Source: Chrysaora quinquecirrha
Taxonomy: Eukaryota; Cnidaria; Scyphozoa; Semaeostomeae; Pelagiidae
Length of the DNA stretch: 64,000 bases
Reading direction: 5' to 3'
Assembly: GCA_014526335.1 (NCBI GenBank)
Contig: JACTAT010000165.1
Location: 127,004-191,003, forward strand
The translations under genes were made by a program, and so were the position numbers. The notes under the pieces are model-generated. The model did no database searches. It was not told the DNA's origin and saw only the letters and a program-made list of their open reading frames with translations. Positions 12,773 through 26,200 of the stretch are shown one piece after another (position 1 is the first letter of the stretch; every line of letters starts with the position of its first letter).

Positions 12773-14446
12773 ATGCCGAAAAGAAGGTGCCCTTTTCAGC
12801 ATAACACAAATGTCCTTAAAATGCACATAGATATGCGAGATGTTGGCAAAGAAGACTATAAAAAAGAAGTCTGTGGTAAGCACACAGAAGGACGAATGTT
12901 TTTTAGGCCCTACCAGATCTGATAGAGCACTGTCGCCCTGAATGGGTCTCATCAGAAAAAGTTGCCATAAACTTGTATAATATTCTTCTCCCAGAAATAT
13001 CTTGACATCAGATAGAATCTTTAATTCCTTGTCTATTTTTATCTGTTATCTAAAGATTTTGAAACTGCTGCGTCCTTATTATTTTTGGCTAAAAGGGGCA
13101 ACTACTCCAAACAGCGAGTTGTTGAAACGTCGCCCTGAATGGGCCTATGCAAAACTAGCGCAATTTTTGTTTTTGCACCGCAGAGGTGGCTGCTGCGCAT
13201 CGTCAATGTGAACGAGTGAAACAAATACAGATTTCTACTGTAAACTTACAGAATCAAAATTAGACCCATTCAGGGCGAAGTTTTCAAGAAATGTTATCTT
13301 TGAGAACTGTTGACTTTTTCAACAACAAATTGGGCAGCTTAATGTGTAAATTTATCAAAACATGTTCTAAAGACTTGCATGCAAGTTTTGAAAAAGTTTT
13401 TGCTGCAGTTTGAAGCAAAGGTTAGCAGAACAATTTTTGTAAACTCATTAGAACCACAAAAGATTTTGAAGATTTTACAAACGCAAAAATGACAAGAAAA
13501 GTACTCTTTTTTAGAACGTAATTACTTCCAGAAATAATCACTTCAGAAAATCAATACAAGGATTATCGGAAAGAATGGCGTTGTTTGAAAATAATTTCGC
13601 CGGTTTTTGGTACAGTCTTGTGCCAGGCTCTTCTCATTACGCTTCAAAAGGACAGAAAAAATCCTGTTCAAAAACACGTTAGGCCCATTCAGGGCAACAG
13701 CACTCTAAATATGTCTAGACATATACATTAGACTGATGTGATGGTGGTGATGTTAACGAAAGGATGTTGACGGCATCATCTCAATTTCAAACAAGTGTTT
13801 CTTAAAATGTCATATTGAAAACCGTAAAAGATATTACCCTGCATTTCCAGCTCTACACATGTTGTTGTTCAAATCTTTTTTGAGTGGATTTTGTTTAAAA
13901 AATTCCTAGGTTACCCTCTTTGCTTTGCTAGATTGCTGCAAAAGGCACTGTCTAAAAGAAGCATTATTGATTTCTAGAAAAAACAATGGACCTCATGAAG
14001 AAAGGTGCAATAGAGGCATCAAGAAATAAAGATGTGGATACAAATGACAAAACTCTTTCACGGGGAAAGAAAATCCTTGGTCCAGCTTATGGAAGAAAGG
14101 CACAATTAAATAAATGTGTTACATGCAATGTTCCTTTCACCAATTGTAATGCACTGAGCTGTGAATTCTGTGAAAAGAAAATGTGCCAAAATTGTTATCG
14201 GTTTTGCATCAATTGTGAAAAGTATTTTTGCCATGTATGCTCAGTTGTAAAGTGAGTAATATATCCATGCCTTATTCCTTATGCCGTTTTCTGAAAGCTG
14301 AGTTACCCTTGTTTCTGCTGGGTTTCATTTTTATAATTTGATGTCAGTATTTACCTTTAAGCTGTGCATGATTTCAATTCTGTATATTTTTCAGTTATGA
14401 CATGAGAGATGAAAGGGAATATTGTCTGAATTGCTGTGATCAATGA
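12773..14446 (+). CDS. SIVA1: Apoptosis regulatory protein Siva
   Basis: Three exons: 12773-12875, 13978-14251 and 14395-14446, giving 142 residues (human Siva has 175). Exon 1 begins MPKRRCPF, almost the same as vertebrate Siva MPKRSCPF. Its trailing G joins exon 2 AA to give the conserved EKT. Exon 2 carries the LSRGKKILGP segment and the Cys-rich core (CVTCNV, CEFCEKKMCQNC, CINCEKYFCHVC). Exon 3 ends YDMRDEREYCLNCCDQ, parallel to the Siva C-terminus. Donors GTAAGC and GTGAGT and acceptors TTTCTAG and TTTTTCAG all fit in phase. Siva is a zinc-binding cytoplasmic/nuclear protein that binds TNF-receptor family tails such as CD27 and promotes apoptosis (known of the family). The long N-terminal middle region of vertebrate Siva is shorter here. 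A transposon-like repeat occupies intron 1. Confidence 0.92.
12925..13705. mobile_element. Non-autonomous TIR element in Siva intron 1
   Basis: Inverted ends GAGCACTGTCGCCCTGAATG (left) and, inverted, GAGTGCTGTTGCCCTGAATG (right) are flanked by TA on both sides (12,923 and 13,706), as for Tc1/mariner-type insertion. Two further copies of GCCCTGAATGGG lie inside, one direct at 13,131 and one inverted at 13,263. No transposase frame. Confidence 0.7.
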
Positions 14447-14898
14447 AGATATGTTGCAGGGTAGGTCACAGGGAAGATGAGTTCAAAAGGAGAGCAAAAA
14501 ATCTAAGCAAATGTGGCATTTTTACAGATTGTAAATATATCAGATTTTGCTGCATTTAATCTCAGTCATCTGTTTTTATGACACAATAACAGTTCAATAA
14601 TTTGGGTGATAAAAAATGAAAAAAATTGTCAAGTTGAGAATTTGTTGGTTGGTCACATTACATCAGTTAAATGCAACATGTAATAGAATGCCAGGTTTAG
14701 TAGAAAATTTGTGCAACCCACAGAAAAGAACCGCACCTGATGTAGTGTTGATCATCTTAATTCATCATTTACTTACTAGTTTTTCTTGAATAGAATCCAC
14801 CCTCTAGAATAGGTCACCCTTGAATAGGAACCCAACTATTCTATGACAAAAAATACTAGAAGCCCCCCTCCCCTGAAAAGAAACTCTGTTGAATATAA
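14447..14898. other. Siva 3' flank
   Basis: AT-rich sequence following the Siva stop, presumably including its 3' UTR. No clear poly(A) signal could be chosen with confidence. Confidence 0.4.
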
Positions 14899-15243
14899 AG
14901 CCTGGGTTTCCACTTAAAAAATGTTGTCCATTTGATTGAATTTGACCTGCTGTCAGTGGAGTCACACATGCGCAGAGATGGTTCCGAGGATTCCCATCAA
15001 CCTGTGTCAATCAAATTTGATTGAGGACGTTTGGGCCAATCAGATAGCAGACAATTATTTGACAAATTAATGACAACCAATGAGAAATTAAACAGTTTTT
15101 TGAATTGTTGTTATAAAGGTCACTTCTTGTTCAGGTTGAATTCGACCTGCTCAACTGAGTGGAAACTGACAGCGTCGATCGGCAGTGGGTCAAAGCAAGT
15201 CAAATTTGACAGAATTGACAACATTGGTTTGAATGGAAACCTT
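14899..15243. mobile_element. TIR element with GGTTTCCA ends
   Basis: The left end GCCTGGGTTTCCACTTAAAA and the right end, inverted, AAGGTTTCCATTCAAACC both continue into ATGTTGTC and a TCAAATTTGAC-type segment. About 345 bp, with no coding capacity. Confidence 0.6.
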
Positions 15244-16110
15244 AAGTAAGGAGGCTTAAGTGGTTCAAATTAATATAAATTTTTGTCTTAATATGCAAAG
15301 ACCTATGCAGGTATTTTTAAATCAGAAGGAAATGTTTTCATAATAGTGAATCAAAAGAGAGTATTTTCTTTGACTGGTATATATGAGTGATTTTGGATCT
15401 TGTAGTTTTGCAACACATACCCTTTCACTGAAAGCATGTACTGTGTATCACATATTTAGTCTAGAACAAGTAATGGCTTAAAGCTTTGCCCTTGAGTAAA
15501 GTTCTCCAACAACACATCAAATACACCTGTCCCATGAACTAACGGGCATTACATGATTAAGATAAAAAGATGGAAGGAAACTCTACCAACCAAATGTATT
15601 CATTGGAAAAAATTGCCCATTTATGTTGCATTTTTTATGGTTCCTAGAGGATTTATCTCAACTTATGACATGAGTGTTTGGCACTAATGGTCAACTTATG
15701 TAACTTAAGTTAAGTACATGACAGCATGTAAATAGATAGACACGGCTTTTGTTATAACATGTATTTTACAATTGAAAGTTTCTAGAGTTCTGAAACTTTA
15801 AAAGATATTGCAAATAAGTAGGCCAACAAGATTCTGTTATAATTCATAAAAACATATTTTGCACTTTTTTTAAATAGAAACTATAAAGTGTTGATTTTTT
15901 CACAACACTAAAGATACAAAATATTTGCATTTGTACTTATTTAACAAATAATTTCAGTTGTAACTTTGATATTTAGAAAAGTAATAACATAAGGATAGAA
16001 AGATATGAAAACGTTTTGAAAGCTTGATTTCCTTCTCTATAAATAGGACTGCTTCCTTAGTAAGCTGCAATATATGTTTTTCCTTTTGATTTGATTGAAG
16101 GCTTATTTTG
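15244..16110. other. Gene-free AT-rich spacer
   Basis: No exon, RNA gene or clear repeat recognised. Confidence 0.5.
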
Positions 16111-16139
16111 CATACAAGAGGAATAAAGAGTGCGGGCAA

Positions 16140-16800
16140 ATGACATCCTAAAAACAACAACAGCGACGATATAAAAACGGGAAAGAAACCAGTAGAATGT
16201 GGACGAAGTGGAATTTGTCTTATCCAGGACGCCATGGGGACTCAAATCAGATCGGCTGATTTGATCTTGTTAGGTGCATCTAAGGTCACGTCGTGTGCTC
16301 CAATTTATTAAAACTCAAATATGTGCGCTTTGGTAATCTCGAATGCGTTATTGGTGTTTCGTTGTTCAGATGGCTTATTTAACGTTTAGGACAAATAGCA
16401 GAGTGCAAAAACAATGAAAAGTGGTGATAATGTAAAAATACGAAAAGAGACCAGTAGAATGTTAACGAAGCAGAATGCGTCTTATCTATGAAGTAATGGC
16501 GATTCAAGTCAGATGAGCTGATTTAGATCCGTTAAGATGCGTCTGAGATCACGTAGTGGTCACCAATTTAGTAAAACAGAAATATACGCAGTTTACTTAT
16601 CTTGATTGCGTTATTCATTTTTCGTTGTTTAGGTCGCTTATTTAATGCGCAAAATGAATAACAGAGTGTGGACGAACGACGACGAGTAGAAACACAGCGA
16701 ATGGCGATGATGTGAAAATACGAAAAGAACCAGTGGAATGTAATGTGAACGAAAAGGAGTATGCATGTCTTGTCCATGAAGTCATGCCGACTAAAGTCAC
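16140..16800. repeat. Tandem repeat, about 270-bp unit, three copies
   Basis: The block ACGAAAAGA(G)ACCAGTAGAATGT recurs at about 16,170, 16,440 and 16,718, each followed by a CTTATC/CTTGTC, AGTCAGAT-type and TGCGTTATT segment. Copies have diverged by perhaps 20-30% by eye. No conserved open frame runs through the three units. Confidence 0.7.
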
Positions 16801-16970
16801 ATTGGTGATGGAGATCTCGCAGAGTAGGTGTAAGATGTGAGAGCAGAGTAACTGAGTCTGAGGAAAAACAAATAAGAATAACCTGTTGTGATGAAGACTG
16901 GTAGTGCTGCAAATGTCGTAGTAAGAGAATGTCGATGAAATGTGATACAAGCATCAAGCAGAGGAGAATA

Positions 16971-17005
16971 AATGAATGAATGAATGAATGAATGAATGAA
17001 TGAAT
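16971..17005. repeat. (GAAT)n microsatellite
   Basis: Eight consecutive GAAT units. Confidence 0.95.
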
Positions 17006-17097
17006 GGAGAGAAAGAAATTAAAAAATCGGTTCACAATATATGCCCACCTATAGCAGTTTTTCTTGGCATTAAACACCGTCGCGTTTCTACATGTAA

Positions 17098-17296
17098 GGC
17101 CCCTTTTACACTGTATAGGATCACTTTTGATCCGCTACAAAAAAGTGTATCGGATAAGGCTTCCGTTTACACACGAAAAGTGATCCGATACAGCTTTTGT
17201 TCACCTATCCGTACACATTGTGTACCAGCTAGGAAAGAGGATAAATCTTGTACCTGTTCAGATCAAAAGGTTATCCTCTACAGTGTTAACGGGGCC
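17098..17296. mobile_element. PIF/Harbinger-like MITE
   Basis: A 199-bp element with TIRs GGCCCCTTTTACACTGTA and, inverted, GGCCCCGTTAACACTGTA, flanked by TAA on both sides (17,095-17,097 and 17,297-17,299). A three-base TAA/TWA target site with GGG/GGC ends is the PIF/Harbinger hallmark. GATC-rich subterminal repeats (GGATCACTTTTGATCCG) are present. Confidence 0.75.
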
Positions 17297-17573
17297 TAAA
17301 ATTGCCTTTGTAACCAGCTTTATTCAAAGATATACCTTTTTGTAACTGTAACCTGTTACATTACCCGTTGTGTTACCCTTGCGCTACCCATTTATTACGT
17401 TGGATAAACTGTTGACTGTGGGTAAACGAGAGGACTTTTATCATATTCCGTTTATTCTTTAAAGACAGAGTTTTATTGTAAAACGCATGCATGACACTAC
17501 CCCTGACTTACAAGAAACAAATTTCTCACCAAATATCTGGTCTCAAAAAATTAATTTCCACTTAAAGGAGCCA

Positions 17574-17684
17574 TGGCAAGCAGGGCAATCGAAATGGCCT
17601 ATACGCTCATTTCTTTGTCCTCTTCCACGGAAATCTTTAGTAAAAGGCTAAAGATTTGTACGATGTGAAGAATGACCAGAGAAG
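17574..17684 (-). pseudogene. U5 snRNA pseudogene
   Basis: The minus strand reads CTCTGG, then ATCGTACAAATCTTTAGCC, TTTTACTAAAGATTTCCG and GACAAAGAAATGAGC, clearly U5. Loop I has A in place of C (AGCC for CGCC), and the Sm site is destroyed (CCATTTCGATT for CAATTTTTGA). It is therefore probably a dead copy of the genes at 45.7-48.6 kb. Confidence 0.85.
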
Positions 17685-17939
17685 GCCAAAATTTTTCATA
17701 GAATGAAGAGACAGTTGGCCGTCACTACCATTGCAATATTCTAGATCGATACTACGGAAAAAGTTAGAATAACAGACGCACATGCCGTATTTTTCCGATT
17801 GAATGCTGCGGCTTACATTCATTTTTGGCACGTTCTGTTGCGGCTTATAATCAAGGGTGGCTTATAAACAATGGTGGCTACATTATTTCATCCAAGGCCT
17901 TAAACCATAATAACACCTTTAACCCGTAAAGATAAAAGC

Positions 17940-18489
17940 CGTTTCCTATGCACAAATGCAACCTCCAAATACACGAGAAAACACGAGTAACGCATTGAAA
18001 ACACTGATAACAAACAATATTTTAGCTTCTGCACAAAGCGTTCTGTTTTTAGCACAAAGCGTGCAGCTCCCTAAAACCAATACATTCGTTTATGGGAACA
18101 ATTCCCTATCATTTAGAGGAAGTATACTGTGGAACACGTTATCTGACACGACAAAAGCGGCCCACACCCCAAAACAATTCAAAAAATATGATTAAGAGCT
18201 GGAAAGGAGAAAATTGTTGTTGCAATATCTGCAGATGATGTGTAGTTCCGGTGTCGTGAATGGAATTGTGCCCTGGGCGGGGTTTTGCCTATGGTTATTC
18301 GTTCTTAACAATATTCAAATCACGTATTGTTGATTCGTTGTGTTCGGGGTGCAGTTTCATTCGCAACATCGGCATAACTACATCTATTAGCTATATCCTA
18401 AGTTTTAATGATTTAGAATTAGTATTGTAAATAGTTGGTAATTATTAGTTTCTTTTAAACTATCACCGCTACCAACTGTAAATAAATAA

Positions 18490-18527
<38 letters not shown>

Positions 18528-18530
18528 AAG
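17940..18530 (+). mobile_element. 3' end of a non-LTR retrotransposon (CR1/L2-like)
   Basis: The open frame at 17,956-18,195 ends with FVYGNNSLSFRGSILWNTLS and KQFKK, the usual C-terminal signature of LINE reverse transcriptase polyproteins (Y(G)xxSFxYxGxxLWNxLP..FK). About 330 bp of 3' UTR follows and ends in an (ATT)n tail at 18,492-18,527, as is typical of CR1/L2 and related clades. The 5' part is missing (5'-truncated). Confidence 0.65.
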
Positions 18531-20253
18531 TATTTCGTTTGCCGTGAAAGCGTATTACTCGAAATCATACAAATTTTGTTTTCGCATTGTGCGTTTCGCT
18601 TTGTTTCCGTTTGGAAATCGAAATTGCGTTTAATACCTATTACCTATGTACTTCTGTTTTTTCCTACAAACATTTTGTAATATAAATGCGCACACTTAGT
18701 TTTGCACATGGGGGTTAATTGACTTAAATCAGAACAAGAGTGATGTTTTGATCCGAATCTAGTATTCCTTCTCCGAAATTCTACGCTACTTTTGAAAAAT
18801 CGCCCAGTCGTGAAAAACACACCGCACAACATTGAAGTAACAGTCCACTCTAAAAAAAATATTCCTTTTGAACAACGGATGTAGAAAAAGTGCCTTCTTT
18901 CGATACTCGGCGCTAGAAAACAGGCAAAATCGATACCCGGAAAAGGGTGCACACCCCTTCAGCAACATATACAAAGTACCCCCGAGAATTCGTACTAAGC
19001 AAATGATTCGCTTTCAATTTGTTTATACATCTATGGAAGACAATGCGAGGTTTCTGCTCGCAACGTTTAGGTGAGCGTCGCAACATCTAAATTCAACCAT
19101 CTGCTACATTATAGTTAAACTTAACCTCATGTTATGTGGCAAGCAAAAAAAACCTTGAGTTGAGAACCACGAAGAACCTTGCTCTGCTATACCTCAATCT
19201 AGTTTTAGCGCAATACAATATAGACATGAAAAGTTACATGCATGTAGATCTAGAGGTTTTTAAATAGTTTTGAAAACAATCTTAAAATAATACTTTAATA
19301 TATAAATAAGCTTTTTTTGTTATATCTAACATCTTGTATATTAATATTTAACAACTGTGAATTACGACTCTTTCTGTAGACTAAGGTATTAACAATTAAC
19401 TCCAATAAATGAAAAGATTTCAAGCTACGCAAATTTCTTTCATTCATGATGTAGCAAGTGCTTACTAGATGATTTTTTCTAACAAATCTAATAAAAAATT
19501 GAACCTTATAGCAATCGCTTTATCCTATTACTTTTTGGTCTTTGTCAGCGAGACACTGAAATCGCTTCAAACAAAAGCAGAGAAAGTAGGTTATCTTTAA
19601 CCAATCGAGAGGCCAAAGTCGTGAGATACTTTCAAATACAAAGATAAAACCTAATCGAATCGTGCACCCGACTTCTGGCTCTTTGCAAGGGGCAATATTC
19701 GTCATTCAAAGAGTTACTGCTCCTTATTTCCCCCTCAACAAGTATGTTCATCGAATATATCCCTGGTTGGATGGTTAGATGGAAATAATACTGCTGGGAA
19801 CACAAAGAGCTCTCAGAGCTGGCAGTCTCAAGCGGCATTTCTTAGAATTCTAAAAAATTTGCACAGACTCGAGGGCACAATTTCAAACGGTAACAGCTGG
19901 AAGCAACATTTTAAGAAAAAACTATTGGCATTCTTTAAAAATTCGTTCTGCCTAGAGCACTTTTCAAAATATCCCAGAGTTTTTCGTTCTGTAAAGCTGT
20001 CTTGTTTGCTCTTTGAAAGGGGGTTTGTTTACGAAAATCTATACCTTACAAGGATAACTGAGGAAGGCTGGCCCAAGCAACTTAAAAAGTTTTAATGAGA
20101 ATAAGTCACGGCAGGGATGTTTCTCCGCAGTTCAATTAAAAATAATGAAAAAAATTGTCGAATGTCTTTAAAACTAAAATATTCACACGAGAATTCATAT
20201 TTAGCAACGACTAACAATAGTTTTTTCAAAGCTATGTAACTGCAGTCGACTTT
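18531..20253. other. Gene-free AT-rich spacer
   Basis: No exon recognised on either strand. It lies just downstream of the last Rab15-like exon and should contain that gene's 3' UTR. Confidence 0.5.
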
Positions 20254-23200
20254 CTAACAGGAACATGCACCTTTAGATTTCTTTTGTGCATCTAAGCTTA
20301 TTGGCGATTTTAGCTCATCTGTTTGTTTAAGTTCTTTTCTCTAACAAAAAAAACAAAACAAGTAGTTCTTCAGTAAATGTTTCAGTAAAGACCCAACAAC
20401 TGGTTAACTTAAAAGGAATGAAGACAATAACAACAGCTTATCAAGTATGCTTGTTTTGATTCTGAAAAAAAAATATTTACCTCCTCGACCATCTTGCTTG
20501 CATGAATTAACTTAGCGATTTCCATGAAAGCCTTTAAAAAGGACAACATTTGACTGATAAAAAATGCTGTATTTGCAACCTACAAAGTTGGGGAATGTTC
20601 ATTTTTGCGTCTAATTCACCTTAGCAACGATTTGAAGCCTTTGCTCTTTTGAATTTTTCCTTTTTATACTTTGTTTTATTTTATGGCAAACACATTTTAT
20701 CGGTTATTTCATTGGCTAGCTGGTATAAAGATTGTTATGCTACAGGTTACGCTTCTGGCATGGAAGCAATATGTAGACCTATAACACGAGTAGAACATAT
20801 ATTTCCTATTGAATTTCTTGACGCCCGTGAAGACGAACTAATAAACGAACAGTGCCAAAACCAGGCTGAACTTTGCGGTCGATTTTAATGCCCAGTTTGA
20901 AAAATGCATCATTCAGTTCTTCGTTGTGAGATGTTTAGTTAAATTTAGTTATTGGAGTTTCCTCCAAGCAATAGGAATTTCCAATGAACCAATAAAAAAT
21001 CTGCTAAGAAAATGCTGCAATTTTATTGGTGCCCCAGTATTCTTGCGGCAATGGCCAGATATTCGACCGTTTGATTACTAGTCCCACAGCAATTGAGTTG
21101 TTTTGTTCTAAATTTTGTTGTTGCATGTACAGTGTAGTGCACGTTGAGTATAGGATGAGACCCTGGATGAGACCCTTGTCAAAAGCACCTTTATTTGGGA
21201 ACTGATAGAAAAAATGTCTACAAATGACGTTGAGTAATAATACTATAAAATCGAATCAAATACACATGTATACCTCATCAATATTGACAAAGGCATAGGC
21301 ACTTGTTTCAAACCATGGAACATCATATTGGCTTGCTAGCTATAACAAAAACGAACAGAGTGTATGAACGAAGTGAACCTTTCTTCGATTCAAACACGAC
21401 ATAATCTATTAAAACACGGTTAACAAAATAGCAGCGTTTCTATTTCGATCACTCAACCAAATTTAGCAATGATTAATTTATTTCTCAGTTGGTTTTCTTG
21501 TTTGACCTCTATTTAGATGAATAACATAACAAGCATGATAAAAAAACAGCAGTTTGAAATTTATTTCATTAAGTTATTATTCCTACAATTTGATTTGGTG
21601 GGAAAATGGTACAATTTTCTTCTAAAAAGGTGTTTTGCTACAAAAACATAAAAGGATTAAAGAAAAAATCACTGCTCAGAAATTCCCAAACATTATAGTT
21701 TCACCCCAATTTCAAAATTCTTTTGGATTAGAGATGAAATAAAAAGCTTTTCTTCTCTGAATTTGAAATTAAATCTAATGCGTCTTACGAGCATATTCAT
21801 TCCGAAATCCACCTTTCATTCGCGCTTCAAGCATCTAAGTAGGGTAACATTTTTGAATAAGCGAGATCTTCGTCAGGATAAAAGTCCTCCAAACACTCTC
21901 AAGAGGCAAAACGCAAATGTCTATACAGCTTTAGAGGGCTGACCTGAAAGTAAGGACAATATTTTCACAGCCGAGGAAGAGATATTCTACCTTCCCCAGA
22001 TGCAAATACGCCAAGCTGTTAATCTTCCGTACTTAACAATGAAACAGGCCATTGTGTGACGATACGATTTTCTTTCCTTCTAGATGAGATTCGTCCGGTC
22101 AATGATCGTGTAACAAACGTACAAATGTATTAAGTATTCAAGACTGAAACAGAAATAAAGAACTTCTCCTTACGGTTTGGCCATCTTCTGGTGACACTTG
22201 TCTTCCTTTTTCTAAGTCACATTTATTACCAGCAATAACCATTTTGATATTTCCACTGGCATACTAGAATGTAAAAGAAAGAATTCTTCAACAAATTTTA
22301 ATTGAAGAATTCTTATCTAAGAATACATGAAATTGCTCAGGACAGAACGCAAAATTTTATCATTCATGAACATAATGATACATTTCATGTCATTTCACAT
22401 GGTACATTCATGCCAGTTCATTTCTGAACATTTCATGAATATGATGGTTCAGAAATAATCTAAGAAAAGATGCAAATAGTGACCAAGTTGGTAATGACAC
22501 AGAAATTCTCAGAACCTGCAGGGTCGCCTAGGTTCTTAGCACGCCTATAGAACCACAGATATTTCGGATTTAATCTCCATTCCAGGAATGTAAGCTTGCC
22601 ACATATTGGTCATGATAAAGTGGACACAATATTTTTGATATTCTTTTTTCCATGTTCTGTTCATTTTCTGAAAGTTTTGCGCCAAATTCGCTTTCACCTG
22701 ATAATCAGAAAGAATTACAGCATTTTGAAGTAGGGCACCTCGAACAAAATTTTGAAAACTTTGTGACGTCACAAGGATGACCCGAAGTCATCATGCATTG
22801 TGGTCATTTATTGATTTGTATACGGCGTCCAAGCTGTAAGTCTCGTCAGTTTTGCATTAGGAATAATATCGTTTTGACTTTAAAGTTTGATATCTTATCT
22901 TGCATAATTTTAATTTCAGCTTTTCCATGTTGCCTTTTGGTAGAGATATTAAAGTTTCTCTGTCAAGGTTTCAGAGAATTCTTGAACATGATTCGATGAA
23001 AAACCCACTACTTGACATTTAACGGAGACAGCATTGATGCTTATGTTTATTAAACTGCACTGACTGACTAATGGTACCGCATTGCTAATCTGTTACATTT
23101 ACTTCTTGATTATCATTTAGTCATGAAAAAAAAATCAAGGATCATACTAAATTTTGGGTGTTCGAATTTTTATTAGAGAAAAAAGATGTTACAAAAGACA

Positions 23201-26200
23201 TACAAAGGGACAAACATTTATGTTATGAAGTAAAAATGCTGCACACATTGATAACAAATAGTGGTAAGCCTGTTTTGAGGTTTCCCAAGAGAGGGGACTA
23301 TATGATGGTGCATGTGTACATTAGGTCAACACATCTGTGCGTCGGTTTCCTTGCCAAGTAATACTCAATTTATACATGACGACGGGGCAGCAGTTTGACC
23401 GGTTATCAGAAATCAAATCTTAATGTTCTAAGTCTTAGACCCCAGCCAACAGCTCCTAAACAAGTTTTTCCACGTCATCGAATCAACCAAAAATACTCTA
23501 CTAAAACTAATTGTGAATCAACTAGAATAATACGAGCACTTATTGGATTGTTTTACAAAAGATATATCTTCGTCTTACCTCGTCAACGTATTTAAGCCAT
23601 TTCCGCATATTTAGAAAGGAGTTTCGGCTGCTAATATCATATACCAGAATAACTCCCTTAAAAAGAAACACTACATCAGTTGCAAAAAGAAGTCACATTA
23701 GTTTCAGTCAATTTTTGAGTCGTAAAAAGAATAGTTTTGAGTTTTACAAAATTTCAAAATAGCGTTAAACAGGGGAAACATTTTCGGGCATACCTAAAAG
23801 CTTTTTTCGTCTGAAACTCCTCAGAGTATGAACGTCAAAAACAGACCGAAACAATAAACTAAGGCAGAATTTATACCCAGATTCGGCCCGAAATGCACCA
23901 ATCAGAAAGAAAAGCTGAATTGGCATGATGTTTTAAACACCAATCAGTTTTAGGCGGGAAGAACAATGTCGTAAAAGGCTACAAAATCGCGACAAAAAGC
24001 GGCAAAATTTGGTGATTCACTTAATTAACAAGTTTTAACATACATGAGCTCTTCTGTAATACTGCGTTGTTATTGTCTCGTATCTTTCTTGACCAGCAGT
24101 ATCCCTGAGAGAAAATTTCAATTTAAGTGTTATTAATGCATATATTCATGCTAGTAATCTTTTATGCACTTTGCTGTGGGTTAAAGAGTACAGGCATGGG
24201 TTAGACATATTATGTTTGACGTGATGGATAAGACTTTCAGACGTAATGTATATATTCATGCTACAGGGTGTTCCAAGAGAATGGAACACAGTAAAAAAAG
24301 CTTCGTACCAAAGTCAAAATTTAATTTCTGAGCATGAAATTTGGTACTTATGTTTTTGAACGAATTAGAATTATGCTGACATCTCTTTATACTGTTTTAC
24401 TTCATGAATAGCACAAGGAAGAAACTTTTGACACAGTATTTTTTTTATTCAGCACAAATAGAACAGTCAAATGTGTACTTCAAAAAAGCATAACTCGCCA
24501 TAAACAATTTTTTAAACAATTTTGTTCGTCTCAATCAATCATTTTTCAAGCCCTTGGCCTGAAATAACCGATGGTTGTTTCAATAAACCCTTGCTGTAAC
24601 GTATCCCAGCAACAGAAAATCCTCAGTTGTATGAAATTTGCATAAATTTGGTGCATATGGTTTGTTTATCGATGAAATTCATTACAGCATATTTTGAAGA
24701 TGAAATATGAAAATTTATCCTTTTACACATCAGAGTGTGTGTGCACAGCAAGTATTACGACATAATCTTATTAGCTTTGAAGCTATGGTTCGCACATAAA
24801 AACAATTTCTAACGCGAGTTCCTTTTTTTCGGAACACCCGGTATTATCCAATATGCACTTTGCCGTGGGTTAAGCACTACAGGCGGGGTTAGACTTATTG
24901 TGCTTGACGTGATGGATGGGACGTGAAGACATAGGTTCTTAGGGGGGAGGTAAAAAACAAGCCTTGCAGGGGCAAGATATTATTTGTGCAAGGAAAATTA
25001 TGCTTCAGTTCAGGTCGTTGATACGTCAGATTTTCTAGACTTTGGATCTTGCCTTCTTCCCTTTGACAGAGGTGAGAAGATGCGCGAAGGTGTGATGCTT
25101 TGGAACAACATAAAGCTCCTTCGCAGACGCATGGCTATTTTGAATCATCGGTTTTTCTTCCTGGATCACACTATCACTTTATGTGATTAATCTCGCAAAC
25201 CAAAATCTTTGAACCATTTCACAATTCTTCATTGTCCCCGTATTAACTTAAACAGTGATTGAAGAAAGCTTCACTAGCCAAAAGTCTGAAGGGTTGTCAC
25301 ATACAGGTGGCTTTGCTCCAAAGAGTTTGGTATCTCTTAGAAACCCCTTTTCATAAAAGATTTTACCTTTGCGAAGCTGTCTAGTGAAATACAGTAAAAA
25401 AAACCAATTACCATATTTGAAGCTTTATTTCGTCACCATCAATTTCAATATTTCTAATCTTGAAATCAATTCCTAAAGGTAAGAAAATAAATTTAAAAAA
25501 TTCTCCGTACAAGAAACTTGATTATTCAACTATTACCATTGCGCAGGGAAGGCAGAGGGACTAGGGAGTGTTGGGGCATAAGCAAGCACGCCAAACACCA
25601 ATTTGAACAATTAGTTATAACCTTGCTGATAGGGACAGTACATCTCCTAAGATTTAGCAATTTTTTCACGAACAGGACAAAATTAGATCTAAGTGCCAAA
25701 GGATGGGATTGAAACAATGCATGGAGAGCCCATAAAATTGGCAAGCTGACGTGATAGACACTGCTCAATGGTGACAGCTGCTCATCACCTTCATTTTTAG
25801 ATGTTACACGGCTGGACGAATGGCGAAAATAAATGTAGAGATCTATCATAGGAAGGCGTGCTTTCCCTATGATGTCATTGCGAGGTATTGTCCCGAGCGG
25901 CGACTTTAAATGATGCAGTGGTAAAGATTTGACAATGGTAATATTTGCAAGGAACTATTTATATCACAGTTGCTTGCAGTCTACAGAAATCAAAAGGTCA
26001 AGTCACCTATTGCTCTTATCTTTGATCTGCAAGATTAAGGATTATTTTACAAAACCTTTTGACTTTTTCAGTGCTTAACTGCAAGGCCTGAGCACTTAAG
26101 TTTTTAACTTGCCAATTACTATCCAGTCTGGATTTTGTGAGCGGCGTCAGGAGCGCTACCTGACAAATACGCGGCTGATGAATACGGGCGTTTCTGACAT

